Shown piece after piece: positions 26,127 to 34,973 of a DNA stretch of 64,000 nucleotides. The stretch comes from PXAP01 sp046483315. GTDB lineage: Bacteria > Bacteroidota > Bacteroidia > Bacteroidales > PUMT01. Position 1 is the stretch's first letter, and every line of letters begins with the position of its first letter. Where the stretch lies: positions 8,950 through 72,949 of the forward strand of contig JAWODJ010000114.1 of NCBI GenBank assembly GCA_046483315.1, in the 5' to 3' direction. Made by a program: the position numbers and the translations under genes. Under the pieces are notes generated by a model. That model was not told where the DNA came from and ran no database searches. It worked only from the letters and a program-made list of their open reading frames with translations.

Positions 26127-27575
26127 ATGATCAATTCAAAGAGAATAGCTAATATTCTGGGTCTTCTTGTTATTATTGAGGGTTTTTTTATTTTACTCTG
26201 TCTTCCCGTAGCCTTTTTTTATGACGACGGAGATTTCAGTGCATTTCTTATTACTGCCGGTATTGTTTTTACAACTGGCATTATTATCTGGTATTTTACA
26301 CGGGATTCAAATGGATCAGTAGGAAAAAGGGAGGGGTTTATTATTGTAAGCCTGGTATGGGTGGTGTTTTCTCTTTTCGGCTGCCTTCCTTTCTGGATAA
26401 GCGGTAGCATACCTTCATTCAGTGATTCCTTTTTTGAGACCATATCGGGTTTTACAACAACAGGTGCCTCCGTTATTGATGATATAGAGGCTATGCCACA
26501 TGGTTTGCTTTTTTGGAGGAGTCTGACACAATGGATGGGTGGCATGGGGATAATAGTATTATCACTTGCCATACTGCCTGTTCTGGGAATAGGCGGCATG
26601 CAGTTGTTTATTGCTGAGGTTCCGGGCCCTACAAAGGAGAAGCTTCACCCCAGGGTTAAGCAAACAGCTCAGCGCTTATGGGGCATATATATAGTTTTTA
26701 CAGTTCTTGAAATTCTTTTGCTTCTTGCCGGGGGGATGAACCTTTTTGATTCAGTATGTCATTCCTTTACAACCATGGCCACAGGTGGTTATTCAACAAA
26801 ACAGGCCAGTATCGGCCATTTTGATTCTGCCTATATCCATTATGTTATAACTATATTCATGATGATTGCAGGAACGAACTTTATTCTTTCCTATTTTGCC
26901 ATTCATCTGCAATTTAATAAAATATGGAAAAATGAAGAGTTCAGGTTTTATCTCGGTTTTATCCTTGTTTTTTCTCTTATCATAAGTGTCGGGTTGCTTC
27001 TTACAGGGGATAATACTGCCGAAGAATCTTTCAGGCTGGCCTTATTTCAGGTTGTTTCAATAATGACTACCACCGGATTTGTCACCGCTGATTATTTATT
27101 ATGGATGCCTTTGCTTTCCGTTATGATATTTGTTCTTATGTTTTTTGGAGGTTCAGCAGGCTCAACCGGGGGCGGGGTGAAAATAATCAGGGTTTTGTTG
27201 ATAATGAAAAACACATATCTGGAAATAAAGCGTTTGATATATCCTAATGCTGTAATACCTGTTAAGTTGAACCACCGGCCTGTATCGCTGCACATTATAA
27301 GCAATGTAATGGCTTTTGTGTTTATTTATATACTGATAATTGTTACCAGTGTAGTTGTAATATCCTCATTTGGTTATGATATGGAAACCTCCTTCGGTGC
27401 TGCAGCGGCAACCCTTGGAAATATCGGGCCGGGAACAGGTATGGTGGGTCCGGTGGAAAATTATGCCCATTTTACTGATTTTGGAAAATGGTTTTTGTCA
27501 TTTCTTATGCTGCTTGGCAGGCTTGAACTATTTACGATACTTGCTCTTTTCGCACCCTCTTTCTGGAAGAAATAG
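26127..27575 (+). CDS. trkH: Trk-type potassium channel subunit TrkH
   Basis: A 482-residue membrane protein forming the potassium pore. The fold is four repeated M1-P-M2 units. Pore-loop segments carrying the selectivity-filter glycine are visible as GFTTTGASV (near 110), TTMATGGYST (near 218), MTTTGFVTA (near 315) and ATLGNIGPG (near 430). The start at 26127 is chosen over an ATG at 26070 inside trkA because it puts a short basic stretch (MINSKR) before the first helix and lies 4 bases after the trkA stop. It functions with TrkA encoded just upstream. Confidence 0.95.
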   Translation: MINSKRIANILGLLVIIEGFFILLCLPVAFFYDDGDFSAFLITAGIVFTTGIIIWYFTRDSNGSVGKREGFIIVSLVWVVFSLFGCLPFWISGSIPSFSDSFFETISGFTTTGASVIDDIEAMPHGLLFWRSLTQWMGGMGIIVLSLAILPVLGIGGMQLFIAEVPGPTKEKLHPRVKQTAQRLWGIYIVFTVLEILLLLAGGMNLFDSVCHSFTTMATGGYSTKQASIGHFDSAYIHYVITIFMMIAGTNFILSYFAIHLQFNKIWKNEEFRFYLGFILVFSLIISVGLLLTGDNTAEESFRLALFQVVSIMTTTGFVTADYLLWMPLLSVMIFVLMFFGGSAGSTGGGVKIIRVLLIMKNTYLEIKRLIYPNAVIPVKLNHRPVSLHIISNVMAFVFIYILIIVTSVVVISSFGYDMETSFGAAAATLGNIGPGTGMVGPVENYAHFTDFGKWFLSFLMLLGRLELFTILALFAPSFWKK

Positions 27576-27630
27576 TAGTTATCAGTAAGGAATTAATTTT
27601 ACGTTTTTTCCCCGGAGCTTTTTGCCGGCT

Positions 27631-28245
27631 TTATAATTTAAGTTCTCCCATACCCTGCCGGACAATAAGGGGATCGTGGTCAGTACAATCAACCACTGTT
27701 GATGGTATGTTATTACCGTAGCCACCGTCAATCACTACATCAACCTGTTGCTTAAATTTTTCATGAATAAGTTCAGGGTCTGTTGTGTATTCCAGAACCT
27801 CGTCTTCATCATGAATTGATGTTGTAAGAATAGGCCGTCCTAAATTCTTTACAATTTCCAGGATGATATTATTCTCCGGAATTCTGATGCCGACGGTTTT
27901 CTTTTTGTTTTTAAAAAGCCCGGGAACTTTATTGCTTGCCGGCAGGATAAATGTGAAAGGTCCCGGAAGGTTTTTTCTGATCAGCTTGAAATGGGAACTG
28001 CCGATCGGTCTTGTATAATCTGCAAGATGAGAAAAATCGTGACAAATGAAGGAGAAGTCGGCATTCTTAGTACTCACTCCTTTTAACCTGGCAACTTTTT
28101 CAACTGCTTTTGTGTTGAAAATATCGCATCCCAGACCGTAAACAGTGTCGGTGGGATAAATAACCAGTCCGCCGTCATCAAGTATCTCAACCACTTTTTG
28201 GATTGATCGCTGGCTGGGGTTTGCAGGGTGGATTTTCAGTAACAA
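27631..28245 (-). CDS. L-threonylcarbamoyladenylate synthase family protein (TsaC/Sua5/YciO)
   Basis: A 204-residue YrdC-fold protein. The N-terminal GLVIYPTDTVYGLGCD (about residues 28-43) is the family signature that binds ATP and RNA, and PGPFTFIL plus VGIRIPE are also typical. The family makes threonylcarbamoyl-AMP from threonine, bicarbonate and ATP, the first step in t6A modification at tRNA position 37. A YciO-like paralogue without proven activity cannot be excluded, as the Sua5 C-terminal domain is absent. It lies 11 bases downstream of the transaldolase gene. Confidence 0.88.
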   Translation of the reverse strand: MLLKIHPANPSQRSIQKVVEILDDGGLVIYPTDTVYGLGCDIFNTKAVEKVARLKGVSTKNADFSFICHDFSHLADYTRPIGSSHFKLIRKNLPGPFTFILPASNKVPGLFKNKKKTVGIRIPENNIILEIVKNLGRPILTTSIHDEDEVLEYTTDPELIHEKFKQQVDVVIDGGYGNNIPSTVVDCTDHDPLIVRQGMGELKL

Positions 28246-28256
28246 AATTAAATATT

Positions 28257-28913
28257 TTATTTATTCAGTTTTCTATGATCTGCCAGGAACTTCTCCAGTC
28301 CTGCATCGGTAAGGGGATGGTTCAGCAATCCCTTTATTGCATCAAGAGGACAGGTTGCCACATCAGCTCCTGCTTCCATACACTGAAGGATATGGCTGGT
28401 ATTTCTTATTGACGCTGCAATAATTTCTGTTTCAATTCCGTACAATTCAAAGATATGCACCAGCTGATGAATAAGTTCAATACCATCCTGCCCGATATCG
28501 TCAAGCCTCCCTATAAAAGGGGAAACGTAAGCCGCACCTGCCTTGGCTGCCAGTAAAGCCTGTCCAGGATTGAAAATAAGTGTGCAGTTGGTTCTTATAT
28601 CTTCACCGGATAAATATTTAATTGCCCTGATACCATCAGCAATAACCGGTATCTTCACTACAATCTGGTTATGCAGTGCCGCCAGTCTTTTTCCTTCACT
28701 GATCATGCCTTTGAAGTCGGTTGATATTACTTCTGCACTTACATCTCCGTCAACTGTTTCACAAATTTTCACATAATGGTCCAGGATATTTTTTTCACCT
28801 TTCACGCCTTCTTTTGCCATCAATGAAGGATTTGTGGTGACACCATCAATGATGCCCATTTCATGAGCCGTTTTGATCTGTTCAAGATTCGCTGTATCCA
28901 GGAAAAATTTCAT
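28257..28913 (-). CDS. transaldolase, short TalC/Fsa-type
   Basis: A 218-residue TIM-barrel aldolase of the small transaldolase subfamily. The start MKFFLDTANLEQI and GVTTNPSLMAKEG (residues 24-36) are conserved, and the Schiff-base lysine is in VVKIPV at about residue 87. Proteins of this length act either as transaldolase or as fructose-6-phosphate aldolase; sequence features here do not separate them with certainty, though most Bacteroidota members are annotated as transaldolase. A -7 element (TAATTTTG, minus strand, 28943-28950) lies about 30 bases upstream. Confidence 0.92.
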   Translation of the reverse strand: MKFFLDTANLEQIKTAHEMGIIDGVTTNPSLMAKEGVKGEKNILDHYVKICETVDGDVSAEVISTDFKGMISEGKRLAALHNQIVVKIPVIADGIRAIKYLSGEDIRTNCTLIFNPGQALLAAKAGAAYVSPFIGRLDDIGQDGIELIHQLVHIFELYGIETEIIAASIRNTSHILQCMEAGADVATCPLDAIKGLLNHPLTDAGLEKFLADHRKLNK

Positions 28914-28942
28914 ATTGTTGATTTATTAAGGGTATTAATTTA

Positions 28943-28950
28943 CAAAATTA
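28943..28950 (-). promoter_or_regulatory. -7 element upstream of transaldolase
   Basis: Minus-strand TAATTTTG fits TAnnTTTG. No correctly spaced -33 TTTG was seen. Confidence 0.35.
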
Positions 28951-29014
28951 AAATAATATGTGTACAATGAGGAATCAAATTTTGTAATACCATATTTATA
29001 GTATGTAATAAAAA

Positions 29015-29114
29015 GTGGGTAAGCTACTTATATCGCACCGCTACAACCGTCTACCCTTGCTTCCTTCCGGATCTGGGGGAGTTCAACGGGAGCTGGTCGT
29101 ATAAGACTTACCCG
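29015..29114 (-). ncRNA. ffs: signal recognition particle RNA (4.5S type)
   Basis: A hairpin RNA of about 100 nucleotides that binds Ffh for co-translational targeting. The minus strand carries the SRP signature CCGGAAGGAAGCA around 29072-29060 (the GGAA tetraloop with the flanking symmetric-loop nucleotides). The 5' GGGTAAGTCTTATA and 3' TATAAGTAGCTTACCC segments pair to close the long helix with a small interruption. There is no Alu domain, so it is the small bacterial form. A well-matched promoter ends a few bases before the 5' end. Confidence 0.95.
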
Positions 29115-29118
29115 TCTG

Positions 29119-29149
29119 CAAAGGTAGTAAAATCATGATATAATTCCAA
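29119..29149 (-). promoter_or_regulatory. promoter of the SRP RNA gene
   Basis: Minus-strand -33 TTG (29149-29147), 20-base spacer, then -7 TACCTTTG (29126-29119), which places the start about 5-7 bases downstream, at the predicted RNA 5' end. This is one of the best TTTG / TAnnTTTG matches in the window. Confidence 0.75.
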
Positions 29150-29247
29150 TTTTAAATGTTTCCGTTATCTAAAAAATCAATATATTTATCTTTTAAAGAA
29201 GAGTAGAAATTTAATTAAATTTACCGATAACACTTAATTCAAGAGAA

Positions 29248-29784
29248 ATGGAAAAAAACAAACAATCATCGTTGCTTAAGAGTACAATGAATTATGGCGC
29301 AATGCTTGGGCTAGCACTGATAATTTACAGTCTTCTGTTGTGGATGATGGATGCTACAACAAACAAATATCTGGGTTACGTTTCATCTTTGATAACTATA
29401 GCCGGCATTGTGCTGGCAACCAGGGCTTTTCGTGATCAGGAGCAGGGAGGGTTCATTACTTATGGCCGTGCACTGGCTGTTGGTACCCTTACATCTGTTT
29501 TTGCGGGAATCATTACTGGATTCTTTACATACCTGTTATACACGGTCATTGATCCCGGTCTGATAGATAAGACCTATGCCATTATGGAGCAGACATATTA
29601 TGAAGCCGGCATGAGTGATGACCAGACAGAGGTGGCAATGAATATGGCAAAACGTTTTACAAACCCTCTGATGATGTCTTTACTTGGTCTGCTGGGCAGT
29701 GCTTTTATGGGATTTATTTTTTCACTTATCACCTCTATTTTTTTAAAAAAAGAGGCTGACCCTTTTGAAACTGACTCTGTTTAA
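29248..29784 (+). CDS. DUF4199 family membrane protein
   Basis: A 178-residue protein with about four transmembrane helices (about residues 12-32, 38-56, 72-98 and 143-168). Length, topology and a conserved GFIFSLI-type last helix match DUF4199, a Bacteroidota family without known function. It precedes a GtrB-like glycosyltransferase by 21 bases, an arrangement often seen for this family, which suggests a role in membrane-linked sugar transfer or lipid carriers. That role is inference from neighbourhood only. Confidence 0.75.
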   Translation: MEKNKQSSLLKSTMNYGAMLGLALIIYSLLLWMMDATTNKYLGYVSSLITIAGIVLATRAFRDQEQGGFITYGRALAVGTLTSVFAGIITGFFTYLLYTVIDPGLIDKTYAIMEQTYYEAGMSDDQTEVAMNMAKRFTNPLMMSLLGLLGSAFMGFIFSLITSIFLKKEADPFETDSV

Positions 29785-29805
29785 CATTAGATAAAATGTC
29801 TGTAT

Positions 29806-30759
29806 ATGGATGTTTCCGTGGTAATACCCCTTTACAACGAGGAGGAATCTGTTAAGGAGTTGGTTGATTGGATAATGAGGGTAATGAAGGAACATTCCTT
29901 TTCATTTGAGGTTGTATTGATAGATGACGGTAGCAGTGACAAATCGTGGGAGGTTATAGAAAGCCTTATTACCACAAATAAATCAATTAAGGCCCTGAAA
30001 TTCCGGAGGAATTATGGCAAGTCGGCTGCTCTTTATTCCGGATTCAAAGTTTCGGAAGGCGATGTTGTCATTACCATGGATGCCGATATGCAGGACGATC
30101 CTGAAGAGATTCCGCAGTTATATAAAATGATAAAGGCGCAGGGGTATGATCTTGTGTCGGGGTGGAAGAAGGACAGGCATGATCCTCCCGGCAAGAAGGT
30201 GCCCAGCCGGTTTTTTAATTTTACTGCAAGGCTGGTAACAGGTATAAAACTCCATGATTTTAATTGCGGACTAAAGGCTTACCGTAATGAGGTGGTAAAA
30301 AATATTGAGGTATATGGTGAGATGCACAGATATATTCCTATGCTTGTCAGGGATGCAGGATTTGCAAATATTGGCGAAAAAGTGGTTAAACACAGGAAAC
30401 GAAAATACGGCTCAACCAAGTTTGGTATGGAGCGGTTTATAAAAGGTTTTCTTGATCTTCTGTCGCTCTCTTTTGTATCCAGGTTTGGGAAAAGGCCCAT
30501 GCACCTTTTTGGTACACTTGGCACGCTTGTCTTTATTGCCGGGTTGATTTCTGCTGTTTATCTTGGCAGTATGAAGCTCCTTCATTTAAGCAGAGGGGTC
30601 AGGACTGCCCTGGTTACTGACAGTCCCTATTTTTATCTCTCCCTTACTGCAATGATAATGGGAACACTGCTGTTCCTTGCAGGATTTATCGGGGAGATGA
30701 TCGCCAGGAATTCACCTTTTAAGAATTCATATGAGATTGAGAAAAAGATAAATTTATAG
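29806..30759 (+). CDS. family 2 glycosyltransferase, GtrB/DPM1-like
   Basis: A 317-residue membrane-anchored transferase. The GT-A catalytic domain starts VSVVIPLYNEEESV and has the metal-binding stretch MDADMQDDPEE near residue 93, as in polyprenyl-phosphate glycosyltransferases. Two C-terminal helices (about 230-255 and 275-300) anchor it. Enzymes of this architecture load glucose or a similar sugar onto undecaprenyl phosphate. It is sandwiched between DUF4199 and a GT4 enzyme (3 bases to the next start), so all three probably form one envelope-glycan operon. The exact sugar is not deducible. Confidence 0.9.
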   Translation: MDVSVVIPLYNEEESVKELVDWIMRVMKEHSFSFEVVLIDDGSSDKSWEVIESLITTNKSIKALKFRRNYGKSAALYSGFKVSEGDVVITMDADMQDDPEEIPQLYKMIKAQGYDLVSGWKKDRHDPPGKKVPSRFFNFTARLVTGIKLHDFNCGLKAYRNEVVKNIEVYGEMHRYIPMLVRDAGFANIGEKVVKHRKRKYGSTKFGMERFIKGFLDLLSLSFVSRFGKRPMHLFGTLGTLVFIAGLISAVYLGSMKLLHLSRGVRTALVTDSPYFYLSLTAMIMGTLLFLAGFIGEMIARNSPFKNSYEIEKKINL

Positions 30760-30762
30760 GTT

Positions 30763-31902
30763 TTGAAGATAAATCTTGTCGGGCCTGCTTCACCTTTAAG
30801 AGGTGGAATTGCTAATTTCAATGATTCACTTTTTGCTGCCCTTGAAAAAAAACATGATGCCGGGATTATCGGGTTTTCATTACAATACCCTTCTGTTTTT
30901 TTCCCGGGTAAATCACAATATGAAAAGGGGGCGCCTCATGCAGGAGTCCGTCCAAAACAACTCATTAATTCAATAAACCCTTTAAGCTGGCGTAAAGCAG
31001 CTGCTGAGATAGTTAAGATGATGCCTGACTGCCTTATAGTGCACTACTGGATGCCTTTTTTTGCACCTGCGCTTGGCTCTGTAATAAGGCGTGTGAAGAA
31101 AAAACATAAAGTGTGTGTGATTGGGCTTTTACATAATTTAGAACCACATGAGAAAATGGTTGCGTCTGGAAGGCTTAACCGATACTTTCTTGAATCCTGC
31201 GATGGATTTATAACAATGTCATCAACGGTAATGAATGACCTTAAGATGACAGGTACGGTAAAGCCTGTAAAAGTTATCCCTCATCCTGTTTACGATTTTT
31301 TTGGTGAGTCGGTATCACGCCAGGTTGCATGTGACTATCTGGGACTTGATCAGGACCAGCATCATCTGTTGTTTTTCGGCATTGTCAGGAGTTATAAGGG
31401 ACTCGATCTTTTATTCAGGTCCCTGGCTAATAACAGGGTTAGTCATATTAATCTGAAATTACTGGTCGCCGGTGAGTTTTATGAAAATGAGAATAAATAT
31501 CTTGATCTGGCAGAGAGACTCGGTGTGGAAAAAATGATTCTGTTTACCAACAGTTTCGTTCCTAAAGAAGATGTGGGGCATTATTTTTCAGCTTCCGATA
31601 TGGTGGTTCTTCCTTATCTGACTGCTACCCAAAGTGGTGTTACACAGATTGCATATCATTTTAATAAACCTATGCTGGTTACCAATGTAGGGGGATTGAA
31701 GGATGTGGTGCCTCATGGAAGGGTAGGGTACGTATGCGAAAAGGATCCGGATGAGATTGCTGCTGCAATAGCAGACTTTTTTGATAATAACCGTTCTGCA
31801 GATTTTATCCGGAACATTAAGTCCGAGAAGAAAAAATACTCCTGGAATTCATTTGTGAAAGGAATAGAGGAGCTGGTTAAAGAGATCAGGGAAAAGAGTT
31901 AA
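30763..31902 (+). CDS. GT4-type glycosyltransferase (TTG start)
   Basis: A 379-residue GT-B fold enzyme. The N-terminal Rossmann domain opens with KINLVGPASPLRGGIANFN, and the C-terminal domain carries the nucleotide-sugar region QSGVTQIAYHFNKPMLVTN near residue 288, the GT4 'E-x7-E' region with Gln in place of the first Glu. The only sensible start is TTG at 30763, 3 bases after the stop of the upstream transferase, because no ATG lies ahead of the conserved glycine loop. It is likely co-translated with the GT2 gene and acts in the same glycan pathway. Substrates are unknown. Confidence 0.88.
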   Translation: MKINLVGPASPLRGGIANFNDSLFAALEKKHDAGIIGFSLQYPSVFFPGKSQYEKGAPHAGVRPKQLINSINPLSWRKAAAEIVKMMPDCLIVHYWMPFFAPALGSVIRRVKKKHKVCVIGLLHNLEPHEKMVASGRLNRYFLESCDGFITMSSTVMNDLKMTGTVKPVKVIPHPVYDFFGESVSRQVACDYLGLDQDQHHLLFFGIVRSYKGLDLLFRSLANNRVSHINLKLLVAGEFYENENKYLDLAERLGVEKMILFTNSFVPKEDVGHYFSASDMVVLPYLTATQSGVTQIAYHFNKPMLVTNVGGLKDVVPHGRVGYVCEKDPDEIAAAIADFFDNNRSADFIRNIKSEKKKYSWNSFVKGIEELVKEIREKS

Positions 31903-31948
31903 CTATTCACGGTAAATATATTATCTGAAAAGGTTCATCCTGCCAGGT

Positions 31949-32419
31949 TTACAACAGGCCTTCCCTGTATTGTTCCTGCAACATTCCGGCCACAAACCTG
32001 TCGACAGGAAAGCTCAACTCTTCTGCCTTAAGCGTTTTAATATTTTGCCAGCGAAAAGACTGGCTGCCCTCTGTATCTGCAGGAAAATCGAAAGGTTTAT
32101 CCGATATGTGAAATTTTATTTTCCCCGTTGGTTTAATTCTGTAATATATGCTTATTAATTGATGGCTTTGGAAAAACATGGCCTTTTGATAAAACCCGGT
32201 CGTGTAGAAATGATTTAATATCTCAACAGGCTGGCCAAATTCTTCAATTGCCTCACGACGCATACAATCCTCAGGACCCTCTCCGAATTTCATCCCTCCG
32301 CCGGGAAATTTTGTCATACACATATTAAATCTGTATTCATCACTAAGCAAGACCCCTGCCTCATCATTTATCATGATTCCGTAAATCCTTATTATAAATT
32401 GGTTATCCGTTTTTTGCAT
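31949..32419 (-). CDS. Nudix hydrolase
   Basis: A 156-residue protein with a full Nudix box, G-x5-E-x7-REAIEEFGQ, at about residues 37-59 (the REAxEE core binds Mg2+). The family cleaves nucleoside diphosphates linked to other moieties; the substrate is not predictable from the box. It lies 26 bases downstream of miaA on the same strand. A short aromatic-rich N-terminus precedes the fold. Family call firm, function open. Confidence 0.9.
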   Translation of the reverse strand: MQKTDNQFIIRIYGIMINDEAGVLLSDEYRFNMCMTKFPGGGMKFGEGPEDCMRREAIEEFGQPVEILNHFYTTGFYQKAMFFQSHQLISIYYRIKPTGKIKFHISDKPFDFPADTEGSQSFRWQNIKTLKAEELSFPVDRFVAGMLQEQYREGLL

Positions 32420-32445
32420 TGGAAATGAATTAGCCGGCTACTTTT

Positions 32446-33384
32446 TTACTGCCGCTTTTTATCTGATTCTATACCGGTACGTTCTTCAATAAATTTTAGT
32501 ATTCCGGCGTAATCACCGGCATGAAACCATGTGATTTCCTTGTCCCTTGCAAGCCAGGTCATTTGTCTTTTTGCGTAATGCCTGCTGTTGCGCTTAATAA
32601 GCTCCACTGCTCTCCCGAGAGTACATTTACCCTCCATGTAATCAAAAAGTTCTTTGTACCCAACTGTATTTAAGGCATTTAAATGACGATACCGGAAAAG
32701 GTTTTCAGCCTCATTCAACAACCCCTTTTCCATCATTTTGTCCACCCGGGAGTTAATGATATTATATAATTCAGTTCTTTCACGGTTCAACCCTATTTTG
32801 ATAACAGAAAAAAAACGTTTTTTCTTGTTCCCGGTAAGAAAAGAGGAATAGGGCTTTCCTGTTATAAAACTTATTTCCAGAGCCTTAAGCATTCGGTTGG
32901 GATTTTTCAGGTCCACCACATCATAATGTGCAGGATCTAATTTTTTTAACTGTTGTCTCAGCCAGCCAATTCCTTCTGAACGGTATTTTTCTTTGAGATC
33001 TTTTCTCAGTTTGTGGTCAACATCAGGCAGGTCGTCAATCCCACGGCATATTGCATCTATATAAAGCCCTGATCCTCCGGTCATGAAAACCACTTCTGTT
33101 TTTGTGAATAACTTTTCAGTCAGGGCAAGGGATTCCATTTCAAACATACTTGCGTTGTAGTATTCATGAATGGAAAGGTTCCCGATAAAATAATGTTTTG
33201 CTTTTTTCATCTGATCGGTCGAGGGGGGTGCCGTACCTATTCTCATTTCACGATACATCTGGCGGGAATCAGAAGATATTACAGGGGCATTAAAAACTGC
33301 TGCAAGGTCTGCGCAAAGCTTTGTCTTGCCAACTCCTGTGGGGCCGGTTATTACAACAAGATATGGCCGGTAGGTATTAAGCAA
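32446..33384 (-). CDS. miaA: tRNA dimethylallyltransferase
   Basis: A 312-residue enzyme that adds a dimethylallyl group to A37 of tRNAs reading UNN codons. The P-loop GPTGVGKTKL is at residues 14-23, SSDSRQMYREMRIGTAPP near 38-55 is the signature with the catalytic Asp, and GGSGLYIDAICRG near 100 binds substrate. Family length is about 300. It is followed by the Nudix gene and preceded by a pRiA4b ORF3-like gene on the same strand (26 bases away). Identification is secure. Confidence 0.96.
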   Translation of the reverse strand: MLNTYRPYLVVITGPTGVGKTKLCADLAAVFNAPVISSDSRQMYREMRIGTAPPSTDQMKKAKHYFIGNLSIHEYYNASMFEMESLALTEKLFTKTEVVFMTGGSGLYIDAICRGIDDLPDVDHKLRKDLKEKYRSEGIGWLRQQLKKLDPAHYDVVDLKNPNRMLKALEISFITGKPYSSFLTGNKKKRFFSVIKIGLNRERTELYNIINSRVDKMMEKGLLNEAENLFRYRHLNALNTVGYKELFDYMEGKCTLGRAVELIKRNSRHYAKRQMTWLARDKEITWFHAGDYAGILKFIEERTGIESDKKRQ

Positions 33385-33410
33385 CTGGTTTACCTGGGTT
33401 ATTAAAAATA

Positions 33411-33848
33411 TCAGATATCTGTAAGATCAGGGTCTTCTATAATTATTTGTTCAGGAGGCCTGCCTTTGCCGGATGAACAGAAAGGATAATTCTTGTTTTT
33501 ATCCTCCGTGATGATAGAGAGCAATTCAATAAAAAAGGCCCGGTCTGAAAAAAAGTCAAAGAGATAAAGAAGGCGTTGTTTCTCTTCTTTTATTAAGTCA
33601 CACAGACGGGTCTTATCCATTATAATAACGGGGGTATGGCTGTCTTCTGCCATATCAAATAAATTAATTTCCAGCCCTTTTTCCCATTTATTATTTGCGA
33701 GAAAAAATGAAGCCATCTGTTTTTTGTCATATCCCAATTCATCCTGAATTGCATTATGAAGATCAAAAAAGGTGTGGTTTTCTCTTATTTCAATATCCCT
33801 GTAGAATGGCTCTTTACCTGTACCAATCAGCCTGAATTTAAAAATCAT
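33411..33848 (-). CDS. plasmid pRiA4b ORF-3-like family protein
   Basis: A 145-residue protein. The N-terminal half (FKFRLIGTGKEPFYRDIEI, then FFDLHNAIQDELGYD) matches the pRiA4b ORF-3 fold, a small alpha/beta module found in many bacteria and some mobile elements. Function is unknown. It lies 6 bases after the acyl-CoA reductase gene on the same strand. Nothing in the neighbourhood suggests a mobile element here. Confidence 0.75.
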   Translation of the reverse strand: MIFKFRLIGTGKEPFYRDIEIRENHTFFDLHNAIQDELGYDKKQMASFFLANNKWEKGLEINLFDMAEDSHTPVIIMDKTRLCDLIKEEKQRLLYLFDFFSDRAFFIELLSIITEDKNKNYPFCSSGKGRPPEQIIIEDPDLTDI

Positions 33849-33854
33849 AAACTG

Positions 33855-34934
33855 CTAAAGATTAAGTAAGAATTCCATTGTGTCAATGTTGTCGGCATAA
33901 TCTTTGAGACCGGGTTCCTGTGTTTTACCAAAGGGAACCAGATTCTCTGATATATTTTGATTTCCTGCAATGCATTGAATTTTTCCGGAATTATTATTTG
34001 TCAGCTCAAGTGCAGAACCGGTGCTGCCTACTTTCTCATAATTCAGCACAGATATAGGTGAAGCCAGTGCATTTTCCTCCCTGATAAGAAGAAAACCTGT
34101 ATCAAGATGCGGTATCCTGTCAATAAGATGAATGGCTTTCTGGTATTCATAATTATTTGCCCATTGATTGTGATCAATAATATAGCTGTATCCTGCGAAA
34201 GCCTCCGCAAGCAATGAAAAATCATAATTCAGGGGAACAAATATTTTTGACACACTCCTGCAACCCAGTCCGAAATACCTTAAAACATCATCAGCTAAAC
34301 CTTCAAGATCTTCTTTTGTTTCACTTCCATCCAGAATTGCTGCCGAATTTCTGTTTTTCCTTATGATATGGGGATATTTCTCGAAATAGTACTCGAAATA
34401 CCTGGATGTATTGTCACTGCCCGTTGCAATAATGGCATCAAAATTATTCAGCCTGTCCTCCTCAAATGCTACAAGATCTTCAAATTCACTGTTTATTGAG
34501 ATCAGTATTGCAGAAATCATTTTAAGCAACTGATCATCTTTGTACGAAAGTTTGGCAGTGAGTTTATGACCCGAGATTATTACACACAGCATATCATGAA
34601 AACCAGCCAGGGGGATGTTACCAGCCATGACTACGGCAACTGTCTTTGGATCTGTTCTGCGGCCCGGAATATCATAACAGCTGAGCCAGGAAACGATATC
34701 TTCACTTTTAAGCATCCTGCCGGTATTTCCCGCTGCAAAACGAAGGTTGGTCTCAGTGAACCAGGGATTACTGACATGGCTGTTTTTTATAAGTGACTCC
34801 ATGGGCCGGAAGAACCTGTCATTGAGTTCTTCCAGCCATGGCATCATTATCCCGCTTTTATATTCAGGCTTACGGAATTGTTCGAGAAATATTCCAAGTT
34901 TTTCAAAAGCTTTTATTGTATCCTTTAACTCCAT
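33855..34934 (-). CDS. LuxC-like acyl-CoA reductase
   Basis: A 359-residue protein of the aldehyde-dehydrogenase-related LuxC family. MAGNIPLAGFHDMLCVIISG (residues about 104-123) is the nucleotide-side loop, IATGSDNTSRYF near 171 corresponds to the second glycine motif, and the likely catalytic cysteine is in GLGCRSVSKIFVP near 228. LuxC reduces fatty acyl-CoA or acyl groups to aldehydes; Bacteroidota homologues are widespread outside bioluminescence and have no settled role. It may be co-transcribed with the downstream pRiA4b-like gene. Family membership is fairly clear, the substrate is not. Confidence 0.8.
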   Translation of the reverse strand: MELKDTIKAFEKLGIFLEQFRKPEYKSGIMMPWLEELNDRFFRPMESLIKNSHVSNPWFTETNLRFAAGNTGRMLKSEDIVSWLSCYDIPGRRTDPKTVAVVMAGNIPLAGFHDMLCVIISGHKLTAKLSYKDDQLLKMISAILISINSEFEDLVAFEEDRLNNFDAIIATGSDNTSRYFEYYFEKYPHIIRKNRNSAAILDGSETKEDLEGLADDVLRYFGLGCRSVSKIFVPLNYDFSLLAEAFAGYSYIIDHNQWANNYEYQKAIHLIDRIPHLDTGFLLIREENALASPISVLNYEKVGSTGSALELTNNNSGKIQCIAGNQNISENLVPFGKTQEPGLKDYADNIDTMEFLLNL

Positions 34935-34973
34935 AAGACCAAATACCCGGGTAAGTGTTATTTTTTCTGGATA

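Noticed and set aside
33411..33848. pRiA4b ORF-3-like gene as evidence of an integrated plasmid or insertion element
   Set aside because: No transposase, inverted ends or target duplication nearby; the family also occurs as ordinary chromosomal genes.
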